Positions 9,175 through 18,359 of a DNA stretch of 51,519 nt are shown here, piece after piece. This DNA is from Clostridia bacterium. Lineage in GTDB: Bacteria > Bacillota > Clostridia > Peptostreptococcales > Filifactoraceae. The notes under the pieces were generated by a model. It was not told the DNA's origin. It did not search any database and saw nothing but the letters and a program-made list of their open reading frames with translations. Position 1 is the stretch's first letter; each line of letters begins with the position of its first letter. Location of the stretch: assembly GCA_009929415.1 (NCBI GenBank), contig SAAM01000002.1:1-51519 (forward strand), given 5' to 3'. The translations under genes and the position numbers were made by a program.

Positions 9175-10497
9175 TTATTTGATTTTTATTTCATGAATTG
9201 CTTCATATTCCTTTTCATAATGAAATTCACACTCAAAATATTTCTCAAGCCTTACAAGATGTCCCAAAAGCCTCTCGTATCTGTCATATGGGACAGAAAC
9301 TGCATATTCTTTCTTTCCTGTATTATTTATTTTGCTTCTCAATGCGATTTCAAATTCATCAAGCAATAAAGCATCGCTGTATGCACGACCAGTTCCATTG
9401 CATCTTTCGCAGCTGCAGGTAAGCTTCTCTATAAGGCTCATGCTCGATTTCTGGCATATTATCTCTAAGAGGCTGTTTTTTGTTATCTTTGAATGCCTCA
9501 TCTGTTTTTTCTGGTTTTTCATGATGTCAGACACATATTCATCAAGCTGCACCCTTAAGCTTTGCGGCATGTTAATAAGGTCTATTATGATTATTCCACC
9601 TATATCAAGAAGATTTATGAGCTCAAGTGATTTAAAAACAGCTTTTCTGTTTATTTCAAAGAAATGGCTTTCTTTTAGCCTGCTGTTGTCGATATATCCT
9701 GAATCAATGTCTATCACAGTCATTGCTTCAGTTTTCTCAATATGAATGCTGAAATCGGCAAATTCAAATTTCCGTTTTATGAGATTTTCTACGTTAACAC
9801 CATTATGATTAAAGCAGTAGTTTTCGATGCATTCAAATCTCATATTTCTGGTCAGCATCTTTTTTCTATTTATTATATAATAATTTTTATCATTTGTTAA
9901 TATATCACTGATCATAAATTTATTCAAGAGCTCATCAATCTTGCTGTCCATGTCATTTTGAGATATCCTGCTTCCTATCTCATTTTTCGATATGAACAGT
10001 GAATATTTTTCTTTAAGACAACATATATCCGAATTAATGTCTTCATAATCTGATTCAAATGCTTTTGTCCTTAGAATTAGGCCTGTACCTTCATGAGCGT
10101 TCTTTATTCTTTCTGCGACAGATTCTTTCTCAGGATTTATATTACGTGGAATCTTTAAGTTTTTTTCATTTGGAAGCAGAACTGCATAATTTCCTCTCAA
10201 AGAGATGTCCTGCGTCAACTTTGGCTTTTTTGATTCATTGCCTTCTTTTATGACCTGTACAGCAATTCTATCTCCTACCTTTGCCTTGCTGTTTTTCATT
10301 GGCATAAAGCCGGTATTAATGCCTATATTGACAAATGCAGCGTCAAGTCCACTTACTATCTGAACTACTTCTCCGATAAAAATATCATCAAGCCTTGCGT
10401 CATCATTCTTTTCGATAATATCGATATATATGAGCTCTTTGTTGTCTATAATTGCATATTTGGTAAAAGACAAAGTATCTTCAATCAGTAATTTCAT
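9175..10497 (-). CDS. rng: Ribonuclease E/G family endoribonuclease
   Basis: A 440-residue RNase E/G catalytic protein without the long disordered C-terminus of RNase E, so it is RNase G-like in length. There is an S1-type segment near residues 38-110 (GEVVQIVSGLDAAFVNIG). The two catalytic magnesium aspartates are in MTVIDIDSG (near 260) and GGIIIIDLINM (near 303). A Zn-link CERC motif with CNGTGR lies near 390. It processes or degrades structured RNA. It follows two radical SAM-associated genes, an arrangement common in Clostridia. Ribosomal protein genes L21/L27 often come next, but here asnA does. Confidence 0.9.
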   Translation of the reverse strand: MKLLIEDTLSFTKYAIIDNKELIYIDIIEKNDDARLDDIFIGEVVQIVSGLDAAFVNIGINTGFMPMKNSKAKVGDRIAVQVIKEGNESKKPKLTQDISLRGNYAVLLPNEKNLKIPRNINPEKESVAERIKNAHEGTGLILRTKAFESDYEDINSDICCLKEKYSLFISKNEIGSRISQNDMDSKIDELLNKFMISDILTNDKNYYIINRKKMLTRNMRFECIENYCFNHNGVNVENLIKRKFEFADFSIHIEKTEAMTVIDIDSGYIDNSRLKESHFFEINRKAVFKSLELINLLDIGGIIIIDLINMPQSLRVQLDEYVSDIMKNQKKQMRHSKITKNSLLEIICQKSSMSLIEKLTCSCERCNGTGRAYSDALLLDEFEIALRSKINNTGKKEYAVSVPYDRYERLLGHLVRLEKYFECEFHYEKEYEAIHEIKIK

Positions 10498-10509
10498 TTC
10501 GGTTCCTGT

Positions 10510-11169
10510 CTATATTATATTTATAATATCATCAGCAATCATAATTGATGCGATTTTTACTATTCTGTATGGATTGAATTCTTTTCCAAAATTCTCATTT
10601 ATCGCCTTTAACATGTCTGTGGGCTTCAAAGCTCCTTCGGATGAATTAGTCAGTATCGTTTTTATGATATTTTTTTCAGGGTCATATTCAATTGAATGGA
10701 TTTTTTCTCTGACATTGACATCTTTTATCTGCTTTTTCTTGTTTCTTTTTTTCAGCATAAGCTCTTCGCTTTTCATTACCTGTGCTATTGCATCAGAAAT
10801 CCCGTCATTATCTGAATCGAAATAAATCTCATAAAGGCTGTGGCTCATAGTCTTTGTCAGCGGCTCTGCTTTTTCCGTCTCCTTGCATTCAATTATGTCA
10901 ATGCCCTCAGGAAGAGATTCATTCATTCTCTGTAAGAAATTTATGCTATCTCCGCTGTTTTTTATGTCGATATCTATAAACTCTGCATAGCTTTCAATTC
11001 CCAGACTCAGCGCTGATGAAAAGCTGATTTTCGGATGAGGGTGAAATCCTTCGCTGTAATTTACTTCTATCATGGATCTTCTAAGAGCTCTTATGAATAT
11101 CTTCAGCAGGTCCAGATGTGATATATAGGCAATATCCCCTAATTTTGTAAATCTGCATCTTAAAATCAT
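10510..11169 (-). CDS. TIGR03936 family protein, radical SAM-associated
   Basis: A small (about 219 residues) protein of the TIGR03936/DUF2344 family, almost always encoded beside or fused to a TIGR03960 radical SAM protein. The N-terminal RCRFTKLGDIAYISHLDLLK and the GFHPHPKISFSSALSLGIES segment are characteristic. I start it at the ATG at 11169, which overlaps the previous stop codon as TAATG; the longer in-frame reading upstream lies inside the preceding gene. The overlap implies translational coupling. Its function is not established. A role with the radical SAM partner in RNA or ribosome modification is speculative, based on the RNase G and translation neighbourhood. Confidence 0.85.
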   Translation of the reverse strand: MILRCRFTKLGDIAYISHLDLLKIFIRALRRSMIEVNYSEGFHPHPKISFSSALSLGIESYAEFIDIDIKNSGDSINFLQRMNESLPEGIDIIECKETEKAEPLTKTMSHSLYEIYFDSDNDGISDAIAQVMKSEELMLKKRNKKKQIKDVNVREKIHSIEYDPEKNIIKTILTNSSEGALKPTDMLKAINENFGKEFNPYRIVKIASIMIADDIINII

Positions 11170-13010
11170 TAGCACAGTCCCTTTCCTATATCTGTATTGA
11201 TTGAACATCCAAGGCAATTTTCTCTGCAGTCTCCTGTAGTATTTTCTTCAAGCGCCTCATTCCACTCTCTTACGAGAAACGCCTTTGATACTCCAGTATC
11301 AATATGATCCCAAGGCAGTGGCTGATCTATTTTCCATTCTCCATTTGCAATTTCAAAAGGATCTATACCGTTTTCTTCAAAAGCTTCCATCCAAAGATCA
11401 TATCTGAAATGCTCACCCCAGCTGTCAAACTTACATCCTTTTCTGAAAGCACTGTGAATTGCCGCTGAAAGTCTTCTGTCACCTCTTGCTATAACTGCCT
11501 CAAGAAAACTGAGGTCATAATCATGATAGTCATAGGAAATGTTCTTATGTCTAAGCTTTGCCTTAAGATACTGCTGCTTTTCTTTCATGGTCTCCTGTGA
11601 ATCCTGAGAGAACCACTGGAAAGGAGTATTCGGCTTTGGTACAAATACTGAAGTGCTCACAGTAACGTTGAATCGCGGAGAAAGCTTTCCATCGTTAACT
11701 TCTCTGTTTGCATTTAAGACTGAATATGCAAGATCCACTATCCCATCGAGGTCTTCATATGTTTCTGTAGGCAGGCCTGTCATGAAATAAAGCTTCAGAT
11801 TTGACCATCCGCTCTCAAATGCTTTTTTTGATGTCCTTATAAGGTCTTCCTTTGTTACTCCCTTGTTTATAACGTCTCTCAGCCTCTGAGTTCCGGCTTC
11901 TGGCGCAAATGTCAGCCCAGAGCGCCTTCCTTTTTGAACTTTTTCTGCCATCTCAATAGAGAAATTATCAAGTCTGAGCGACGGAAGAGACAAGCTGAGA
12001 TTTTCGCATGTATATTTTTCATCAAGTTCATCAAGAAGCTCTTCGATTTTGCTGTAGTCGCTGCTGCTTAGGGATGTCAGTGAAACCTCTTCATATCCCG
12101 TAGCTCTGATAAGCTTTTCTGCGATTTCGAGCAGCTTTTCCTTGCTTCTCTCCCTTATAGGCCTGTATACTATTCCCGCCTGACAGAATCTGCATCCTCT
12201 TGTACATCCACGGAAAAGCTCAAGCATAATCCTGGAATGCACTACATCAATATTTGGAACAAGGATTTTTTCAGGAAAATATACTTCGTCCATTTTTCTT
12301 ATTATTCGTTTCTGAATTTTTTCCGGAACACCTTCATGGGTAGGCGCTATTGAGCTGAATTTTCCAGCTTTGTCATATTCAGCTCTGTAAAGTGAAGGTA
12401 CATATGCCCCTTTTACATTTATTGCGACTTCCAGAAGGAATTCATTTTTCATACCAGGATAGCTCTTACCCTTGTATTTTGAATATATGTTCATGACTTC
12501 CGGAAGCGATTCCTCTCCCTCACCGATCATTACTATATCGGCAAAATCTGCAATAGGCTCAACATTGTATGCGCATGGCCCACCGAACATTATGATAGGA
12601 TCTTCTTCTCCTCTTTCTTTAAAGAATAAAGGTATACCCGACAAATCCATTATATTCAGTATGTTTGTATATGACATTTCATACTGAAGAGTAAATCCCA
12701 CAAAGTCAAGGTCCTTAAGCGGAGTCTTGCTTTCAAGCGTAAAAACAGGAATTGATTTTTCTCTCATTTTTTCTTCCATGTCCGCTCCGACTGCAAAAGC
12801 TCTCTCACACCATACGTTTTCAAGCTCATTCAGTGCTCCATGTAGTATATGAAGCCCCAGGTGACTCATTCCTATCTCATATACATCAGGGAAAACAAAA
12901 CCATACCTGATCATATTTTCATCAGGCTGTTTTCTGATAATATTAAGTTCGTTTCCGATGTATCTGCCAGGCTTTTCTACTTCACCCAGAAAACTGTATA
13001 TTTCTTTCAT
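11169..13010 (-). CDS. TIGR03960 family B12-binding-like / radical SAM protein
   Basis: A 613-residue protein with an N-terminal cobalamin-binding-like Rossmann region (YEIGMSHLGLHILHGALN; GGPCAYNVEPIADFADIVMIGEGE near residues 145-168). A radical SAM barrel follows with the cluster motif RGCTRGCRFCQAG near 265. C-terminal cysteines (CRENCLGCSIN near 598) may hold another cluster or zinc. It is predicted to bind a 4Fe-4S cluster and S-adenosylmethionine; the substrate is unknown. It is coupled by a 1-nt overlap to the TIGR03936 gene, which is diagnostic for the pair. Confidence 0.9.
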   Translation of the reverse strand: MKEIYSFLGEVEKPGRYIGNELNIIRKQPDENMIRYGFVFPDVYEIGMSHLGLHILHGALNELENVWCERAFAVGADMEEKMREKSIPVFTLESKTPLKDLDFVGFTLQYEMSYTNILNIMDLSGIPLFFKERGEEDPIIMFGGPCAYNVEPIADFADIVMIGEGEESLPEVMNIYSKYKGKSYPGMKNEFLLEVAINVKGAYVPSLYRAEYDKAGKFSSIAPTHEGVPEKIQKRIIRKMDEVYFPEKILVPNIDVVHSRIMLELFRGCTRGCRFCQAGIVYRPIRERSKEKLLEIAEKLIRATGYEEVSLTSLSSSDYSKIEELLDELDEKYTCENLSLSLPSLRLDNFSIEMAEKVQKGRRSGLTFAPEAGTQRLRDVINKGVTKEDLIRTSKKAFESGWSNLKLYFMTGLPTETYEDLDGIVDLAYSVLNANREVNDGKLSPRFNVTVSTSVFVPKPNTPFQWFSQDSQETMKEKQQYLKAKLRHKNISYDYHDYDLSFLEAVIARGDRRLSAAIHSAFRKGCKFDSWGEHFRYDLWMEAFEENGIDPFEIANGEWKIDQPLPWDHIDTGVSKAFLVREWNEALEENTTGDCRENCLGCSINTDIGKGLC

Positions 13011-13028
13011 TTTTCCTCCAATGGCTCT

Positions 13029-13517
13029 TTATTTAAAAATTGTGCTTTCAAGATACGACAGCTGTTCAAATCTCGGATCATAACGCTCCTTGATACGAAG
13101 AGCATGATAAATCTCTCTGGCCTTTTCCTTTTTTCCAATATTATAATTTGATACGATTATGCATGCCAGCATCTTCTCATAAGGAACCTTTGACTTTCTG
13201 ATATAATCCCATACCTGATCAAAATATTCAACGGCCTTATTGTAATCTTTTTTGAAATGATATTGTACTCCAATCTGAAAAAGCGCTGATGTTTTCTCCT
13301 CAGAATTCAAATCAAGATTTCTTATAGCCATCTGCATAACATCTATAGCCTTCTGCCTTGCCTTGAAATAAGAAACGTAATGAGCTGATCTTTTCTGATA
13401 GTCTTCAAAAGTTTCGAGTTTCGTAAAAAATGCACCACGTACTGCCTTTACCAGCAGATATGCACTGAAAATATAAATTGCAATTATAATATAGCTGTAG
13501 CTTACGTCATTTCCCAT
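13029..13517 (-). CDS. Membrane-anchored tetratricopeptide-like protein
   Basis: A 162-residue protein with one N-terminal membrane helix (YIIIAIYIFSAYLLVKAV, about residues 8-25). The helical soluble part has TPR-like spacing (SALFQIGVQYHFKKDYNKAVEYFDQ, then CIIVSNYNIGKKEKAREIYHAL). It is probably a scaffold at the membrane; no catalytic residues are seen. It overlaps the 3' end of scpB by 11 nt and lies 18 nt before the radical SAM gene, so it belongs to the scp transcript. I do not recognise a named family. Confidence 0.72.
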   Translation of the reverse strand: MGNDVSYSYIIIAIYIFSAYLLVKAVRGAFFTKLETFEDYQKRSAHYVSYFKARQKAIDVMQMAIRNLDLNSEEKTSALFQIGVQYHFKKDYNKAVEYFDQVWDYIRKSKVPYEKMLACIIVSNYNIGKKEKAREIYHALRIKERYDPRFEQLSYLESTIFK

Positions 13518-14082
13518 ATTCTTCTCCTATATTGATCTGAGTTGGTCGTGAGTCTTCATCAGTGTTTTCCGGAAGCTCACTTAAGCTTGTTATGCCAAAT
13601 TCAACTAAAAATTTTTCTGTCGTGCTGTATAATATTGGCTTGCCTATCTTGTCCAGCCTGCCGCTTTCATATATGAGTCCATTATCATACAGATTGGATA
13701 TGGCACTGTCAGATTTTACTCCACGTATTTCATCTATCTCAACTTTTGTTACCGGCTGTCTGTAGGCAATAATGCTTAATACTTCAAGAGCCGCCTGAGA
13801 TAGAGATTTCTTTTTTGTCTTTATGAGTATTTTTTCTACATATTCATTATTATCTGCCCTTGCTACTATCCTGTAGCACCCGTCAGCAGAAATAAGTGAA
13901 AGCCCTGAATCCTCTCTTGAATACTTTGATTTTAGATGGCTTACAGCATTTATAATATCAGAAATTCCTATCTCTGCTTCACCGGATTCTGCAAATATGC
14001 TTTTTATATCTTTAATATTCATCGATTCTGATGACACAAAAAGCACAGATTCTATTATACTGCTAATTTTTTCCGTTGTCAT
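13507..14082 (-). CDS. scpB: Segregation and condensation protein B
   Basis: A 191-residue winged-helix subunit of the SMC-ScpAB condensin, which compacts and segregates the chromosome. The family-typical segments are ISSIIESVLFVSSES at the N-terminus and SLSQAALEVLSIIAYRQPVTKVEIDEIRGV near residues 92-122, ending with an acidic tail. It overlaps scpA by 4 nt (ATGA-type overlap), the usual coupled order scpA-scpB. SMC itself is not in the window. Confidence 0.95.
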   Translation of the reverse strand: MTTEKISSIIESVLFVSSESMNIKDIKSIFAESGEAEIGISDIINAVSHLKSKYSREDSGLSLISADGCYRIVARADNNEYVEKILIKTKKKSLSQAALEVLSIIAYRQPVTKVEIDEIRGVKSDSAISNLYDNGLIYESGRLDKIGKPILYSTTEKFLVEFGITSLSELPENTDEDSRPTQINIGEEYGK

Positions 14083-14774
14083 AAAGAATACAGCCTTTCT
14101 ATCAATATCTCCTCGAAAACTCTTTTCTGGTGTATATCAACTTTCTGATCTTTTGCAAGCTCAAGCACTCCCAGAAAAGATGCAACAACTTCATCTTTTT
14201 CATTAGTATTGAGTATTTTCTCAAAATAGATGTTTGCGTGCTTCTCCAGTATTTCCTGAATCTCTCTGATCTTGTCATCAACAGAGATTTTCTTAAAGCT
14301 GATTATCTGTGGCCTTGATTCCTGAAGCTGTCTGTTTATACCTGTATATGATCTGTATACGTCTTTTGTTGTATACCTTGAGAGATCAAGATATTTTTCA
14401 GTAAATATCTCATATCCCTTGTTTGTATAGAAACATGGAGTGTTTTCATACATATCCTTCATTATATCAGCTCTATCCTTGTAGTATTTATATGTCTCAA
14501 GTATATCTATCAGTTCTCTTCCCGGATCTTCTGCATCATCATCGTTAAGAAAAATGAGATATCTGGATTTGATTTCCATGAGCGAGGCAGCCATGACAAT
14601 AAACTCCGAAGCCATATCAAGCTGAGAAGAGGTCATTGTTTCTACGACTTCCAGATACTGATTTATGATGTCGATGATAAATATATCCTTGATTTCATAT
14701 CTGTTTTTTTTAATCAGCTCCAGAAGCAAATCCAGCGGTCCTGTAAAATCGATATTCTGTAAAGATATTTTCAT
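14079..14774 (-). CDS. scpA: Segregation and condensation protein A
   Basis: The kleisin subunit of SMC-ScpAB (231 residues). The N-terminal FTGPLDLLLELIKKNRYEIKDI is the SMC-neck-binding kleisin signature. A middle acidic linker follows, and then a C-terminal winged helix (VVASFLGVLELAKDQKVDIHQKRVFEEILIE) that contacts the SMC head. It lies 10 nt after the site-2 protease gene and overlaps scpB. Confidence 0.95.
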   Translation of the reverse strand: MKISLQNIDFTGPLDLLLELIKKNRYEIKDIFIIDIINQYLEVVETMTSSQLDMASEFIVMAASLMEIKSRYLIFLNDDDAEDPGRELIDILETYKYYKDRADIMKDMYENTPCFYTNKGYEIFTEKYLDLSRYTTKDVYRSYTGINRQLQESRPQIISFKKISVDDKIREIQEILEKHANIYFEKILNTNEKDEVVASFLGVLELAKDQKVDIHQKRVFEEILIERLYSL

Positions 14775-14784
14775 AGGAGCACCT

Positions 14785-15405
14785 CTAAAGAATAATGTTT
14801 ATGACTGAATTTATGAAAGTTATTATAATATTCACTATCGGGTTCAGTACAACCCCAAGAGTCCCAGTTATTATAAGAAGGATAAGAACAAGAGTCCCAT
14901 AATTCTCGTATTTGTATACAGCATATCTGTATTTAGCTGGTATAACTGAAAGCAGCAATTTTGAACCATCAAGAGGAGGCACAGGAAGAAGGTTGAAGGC
15001 AGCAAATGATATATTTATGCCCACAACGCTGTACATTACATTATAATATGCCTCACTTGTAAAAATATCCTCTGTATAATGCAGGAATATAAAGGTCACT
15101 ATTGCAATCAATATATTCATGCTTATTCCTGCTATTGAAACAAGAAAATTTCCAAGTTTTCTGTTTCTGAAATTATTCTCATTTACCGGAACCGGCTTTG
15201 CCCACCCGAATCTTGCTATCATGAGCATAAGAAACCCTATCGGATCAATATGGCTCATGGGGTTTATGCTCATTCTACCGCTGTTTCTGGCAGTTGGGTC
15301 GCCCATAGCATTTGCTACTGCTGCATGGGCAAATTCATGAAATGAAATTGCCGTAATAATTCCAGGCAGTATTACAAGAAAATCATAAATATAGTTTTCA
15401 AACAT
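14785..15405 (-). CDS. Site-2 protease family (M50) membrane metalloprotease
   Basis: A 206-residue, mostly hydrophobic protein of the group III M50 proteases. The zinc site is HEFAH (H23, E24, H27) in the first membrane helix. The third ligand is D146 in NLLPVPPLDGSKL. Several further membrane segments are apparent. These enzymes cleave substrates within the membrane; its target is unknown. It is commonly next to scpA in Firmicutes, as here. Confidence 0.92.
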   Translation of the reverse strand: MFENYIYDFLVILPGIITAISFHEFAHAAVANAMGDPTARNSGRMSINPMSHIDPIGFLMLMIARFGWAKPVPVNENNFRNRKLGNFLVSIAGISMNILIAIVTFIFLHYTEDIFTSEAYYNVMYSVVGINISFAAFNLLPVPPLDGSKLLLSVIPAKYRYAVYKYENYGTLVLILLIITGTLGVVLNPIVNIIITFINSVINIIL

Positions 15406-15418
15406 CGCTTCTCCTCTT

Positions 15419-17086
15419 TTAAACTTCCATTATTATAGGAAGAATCATAGGATTTCTTTTCGTTTTCTCAAAAAGATATTTTTTGAGATCTTCTCTGATC
15501 ATATTTTTTATATATGACCATTCTCTTATATTCTTGTCTTCACATCTTATTAAGCACTTCTTAACTATTACTTTGCATTCATCTATGAGATCTTCAGCTT
15601 CTCTCACATATACGAATCCTCTTGAAATTATATCCGGTCCCGAAACAACAGCTCCATCTTCTCCTGACATTGAAACTACAACAACTATGAGTCCATCCTC
15701 TGAAAGATGTTTTCTGTCTCTTAGCACTATGTTTCCTACATCTCCTACGCCAAGTCCATCAACAAGTATGTTTCCTGAAGGAACTCTCCCGGAAATATTG
15801 CAGGATTTTTTGTCTACCTCAAGAACCTGTCCGTTTGACATCATGAATATGTCTTCTTCAGGCATACCGAGCTCCATCGCAAGCCTTGCATGCTGCTTGA
15901 GATGTCTGTATTCACCATGGACTGGCATGAAGTATTTAGGTTTTATGAGCCTGTGAACCAGCTTAAGCTCTTCTCTGCAGGCATGGCCTGAAACATGGAT
16001 TTCCGAAAGGCTTTCGTATATTACTTCAGCGCCGTTTTCAAAAAGCTGGTTGATGACTTTTGAAACTCCCTTTTCATTACCTGGAATCGGGTGAGATGAC
16101 ATTATTACTACGTCACCCTTTTTTATGACAATTTTCTTATGCTCTTTTGCAGCTATTCTTGAAAGCGCAGCCATAGGCTCGCCCTGAGACCCAGTTGTCA
16201 GTATCACAAGCTCATGGTCTCCATATCTGTTCATTTCATTAATATCTATAAGCGTCCCATTTGGGATGTTAATATATCCAAGAGACTGTGCTATGCCAAT
16301 AGTATTTAGCATAGATCTTCCTGATATTACTACTTTTCTGTTATATTTAGCTGCAGAGTCAACAATCTGCTGTACTCTGTGCACATTTGATGAGAAGGTG
16401 GCAACAAGTATCCTGTTTTTCTTAATGTCTGCAAAAAGGCTGTCGAAAGTTTTCCCCACCACTTTTTCAGAGACAGTATATCCTTCTCTCTCAACATTCG
16501 TACTCTCACACATCATCAGCGTAACGCCGGTTTTGCCGAGCTCAGCCAGTTTTTGAAAGTCCATAACATGTCCATCGATTGGGGTGTAATCAATCTTAAA
16601 GTCCCCAGAGTGGAATATAATTCCCGCGCCAGTGTGGATAGCAAGGGCACATGCATCTGGTATACTATGATTTACCCTTATGAAATCTACCCCAAAATTC
16701 CCGATTTTAACATTTGAACCAATCTCGATTTCGTTCAGCTCTGCATTGGTTATCCTGTGTTCCTTAAGCTTGTTAGCTATAAGCCCCATAGCCAATTTCG
16801 AGCCATATATCGGTACATTCAACTTTTTCAGAAGATATGGTATTCCACCTATATGGTCCTCGTGTCCATGAGTTACTACCAAACCTTTTATGATTGCCGC
16901 ATTTTTTGTAAGATAAGTTATGTCAGGTATGACTATGTCTATACCAAGCATCTCATCTTCTGGGAATCCCATCCCTCCGTCTATTATGAGTATCTCGTTT
17001 TTATACTCTAACGCAGTCATATTTTTTCCTATTTCCTGCATTCCGCCCAAAGGTATTACTTTAAGCTTTGCTGTTTTCTTTGCCAT
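15419..17086 (-). CDS. rnjA: Ribonuclease J
   Basis: A 555-residue metallo-beta-lactamase/beta-CASP nuclease with 5'-3' exonuclease and endonuclease activity on RNA, central to mRNA turnover and rRNA processing in Firmicutes. The zinc motif HGHEDHIGG lies at residues 73-81. HSGDFKID near 160 and the beta-CASP ATFSSNVHR, VISGRSM and VSGHA segments follow, then a C-terminal domain. A strong terminator lies just upstream, after fur. It either uses a promoter in the short gap or depends on read-through. A GGAGG site precedes the ATG. Confidence 0.94.
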   Translation of the reverse strand: MAKKTAKLKVIPLGGMQEIGKNMTALEYKNEILIIDGGMGFPEDEMLGIDIVIPDITYLTKNAAIIKGLVVTHGHEDHIGGIPYLLKKLNVPIYGSKLAMGLIANKLKEHRITNAELNEIEIGSNVKIGNFGVDFIRVNHSIPDACALAIHTGAGIIFHSGDFKIDYTPIDGHVMDFQKLAELGKTGVTLMMCESTNVEREGYTVSEKVVGKTFDSLFADIKKNRILVATFSSNVHRVQQIVDSAAKYNRKVVISGRSMLNTIGIAQSLGYINIPNGTLIDINEMNRYGDHELVILTTGSQGEPMAALSRIAAKEHKKIVIKKGDVVIMSSHPIPGNEKGVSKVINQLFENGAEVIYESLSEIHVSGHACREELKLVHRLIKPKYFMPVHGEYRHLKQHARLAMELGMPEEDIFMMSNGQVLEVDKKSCNISGRVPSGNILVDGLGVGDVGNIVLRDRKHLSEDGLIVVVVSMSGEDGAVVSGPDIISRGFVYVREAEDLIDECKVIVKKCLIRCEDKNIREWSYIKNMIREDLKKYLFEKTKRNPMILPIIMEV

Positions 17087-17105
17087 TCATTTCCTCCTGT
17101 ATTCT

Positions 17106-17148
17106 AAAAAGTCACTAATCACCTAAACTATAATCGGTAATTAGTGAC
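17106..17148 (-). terminator. Intrinsic terminator after fur
   Basis: Arms GTCACTAATTACC (17136-17148, read on minus) and GGTGATTAGTGAC (17111-17123) form a 13-bp stem with one mismatch. A U-tract follows at 17106-17110. It closes the transcript that ends with fur and separates it from rnjA. Confidence 0.85.
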
Positions 17149-17163
17149 ATATTACTTTTACGT

Positions 17164-17607
17164 TTATTCTAAATTCTTACATTTACTGCATATGCCAAAA
17201 AATTTCAGATCATGATCCATAATCCTGAAATCATAGTTCTTTTCAATGTTGCTTTCAAGATCTTCAAGAAGATCTATCCGAACTTCTGATACATTACCAC
17301 ATAATTTGCAGATCAGATGATGGTGATTGTGAGTTTCTTCATTTACATTAAGCTCAAATCTCACGTAGCCGTCATCAAGGTTAAGTCTGTTAATTTTCTT
17401 TGTACTTTCCAGTATCTGCAATGTTCTGTAAACAGTAGCTATTCCTATCTCCGGACAGCTTTTTTTGACTTTTTCGTATATTTCATCGCAAGTCAGATGC
17501 TTTCCACTTGAAGAAATCAGAACCTTGAGTATTTCTCGCCTCTGTGGAGTCAGCTTATATCCATGTATCTTCATGCCTTCAAGCAAAGCTTTCAATTCAT
17601 TATCCAT
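17164..17607 (-). CDS. fur: Fur family metal-dependent transcription regulator
   Basis: A 147-residue repressor with the family layout: winged helix (residues 1-80, with IGIATVYRTLQIL as recognition region), then a metal dimerisation domain. NHHHLICKLCG and FGICSKCK supply two CxxC pairs for the structural zinc, and the HNHHH cluster is more like Fur than PerR. It could still be PerR or Zur; the metal cannot be decided from sequence. It follows DUF1292 by 57 nt. Confidence 0.82.
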   Translation of the reverse strand: MDNELKALLEGMKIHGYKLTPQRREILKVLISSSGKHLTCDEIYEKVKKSCPEIGIATVYRTLQILESTKKINRLNLDDGYVRFELNVNEETHNHHHLICKLCGNVSEVRIDLLEDLESNIEKNYDFRIMDHDLKFFGICSKCKNLE

Positions 17608-17664
17608 TTTGCACCAACTGTCTCTTTTTCACTGCAAAGAAATTCAATCAGATTTTTATCGGAA

Positions 17665-17922
17665 TTACTCTTCTATGAGTGTTTCATAAACTGCTACGAC
17701 CATTTCATACTCTTCATCATCATCAATAGCTTCTAATACCATCTCGCCATCTTCATCTTCTTCAATTCGGAAGATATATGCCTCATCTTCATCATCATTT
17801 TCTTCAACCGGAGCAAGTATCGCATAATTGTTATCATTAGCCTCGATGCTCATTACAAGTTCAAACTCTATCTCGTTTCCTTCTTCATCAAGAAGCGTTA
17901 TTATTTCATCAAAATTTTCCAT
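17665..17922 (-). CDS. DUF1292 family protein
   Basis: An acidic 85-residue protein of the YrzB-like DUF1292 family: ITLLDEEGNEIEFELVMSIE, NYAILAPVEE, EAYIFRIEED. The family is conserved beside ruvX and ireB in Firmicutes, and its function is unknown. It starts 1 nt after the ruvX stop. Confidence 0.93.
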   Translation of the reverse strand: MENFDEIITLLDEEGNEIEFELVMSIEANDNNYAILAPVEENDDEDEAYIFRIEEDEDGEMVLEAIDDDEEYEMVVAVYETLIEE

Positions 17923-17923
17923 T

Positions 17924-18346
17924 TTATCCTCTTTCCATGTTCTTTCTGCTTAGATATGTCTCCAGTATAACTACTGCCGCAATTGTATCTACAAGATTCT
18001 TCTTATCTTTCTGCTTTACATCATTCTCTATCATTATCCTGCGTGCTGAAATAGTTGTCATTCGCTCGTCCCACATAATTAAAGGCCTGTCTGTGCTCTG
18101 CCTCAGTACTTCTGCAAATTTGATCGTTTTTTCTCCCTGAAATCCTGTAGTTCCATCCATGTTTTTTGGAAGTCCTACTATTACTTCTTCAACATTATTA
18201 TCGTTGATTATTTTAACGATTTCTTCAATATCTCTTTCAATCCCTTTTCTGTGAATTGTATATAGAGGCTGTGCAAGAATCTGAAGTTCGTCACTTAGAG
18301 CTACTCCAATTCTCTTGTTTCCAACATCAAGTGCCATTATTTTCAA
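17924..18346 (-). CDS. ruvX: Holliday junction resolvase-like YqgF/RuvX
   Basis: A 140-residue RNase H-fold nuclease. KIMALDVGNKRIGVALSDE at the N-terminus carries the first catalytic Asp, VEEVIVGLPKNMDGTTG lies in the middle, and MWDERMTTISARR and DTIAAVVILETYL carry the later acidic residues. Family proteins resolve junctions or process pre-16S rRNA. I accept the TTG start at 18346 because a GGGTG site has 5-6 nt spacing to it and the resulting N-terminus matches the family; the next ATG would remove three residues. Confidence 0.93.
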   Translation of the reverse strand: MKIMALDVGNKRIGVALSDELQILAQPLYTIHRKGIERDIEEIVKIINDNNVEEVIVGLPKNMDGTTGFQGEKTIKFAEVLRQSTDRPLIMWDERMTTISARRIMIENDVKQKDKKNLVDTIAAVVILETYLSRKNMERG

Positions 18347-18359
18347 TTTATCACCCGTC

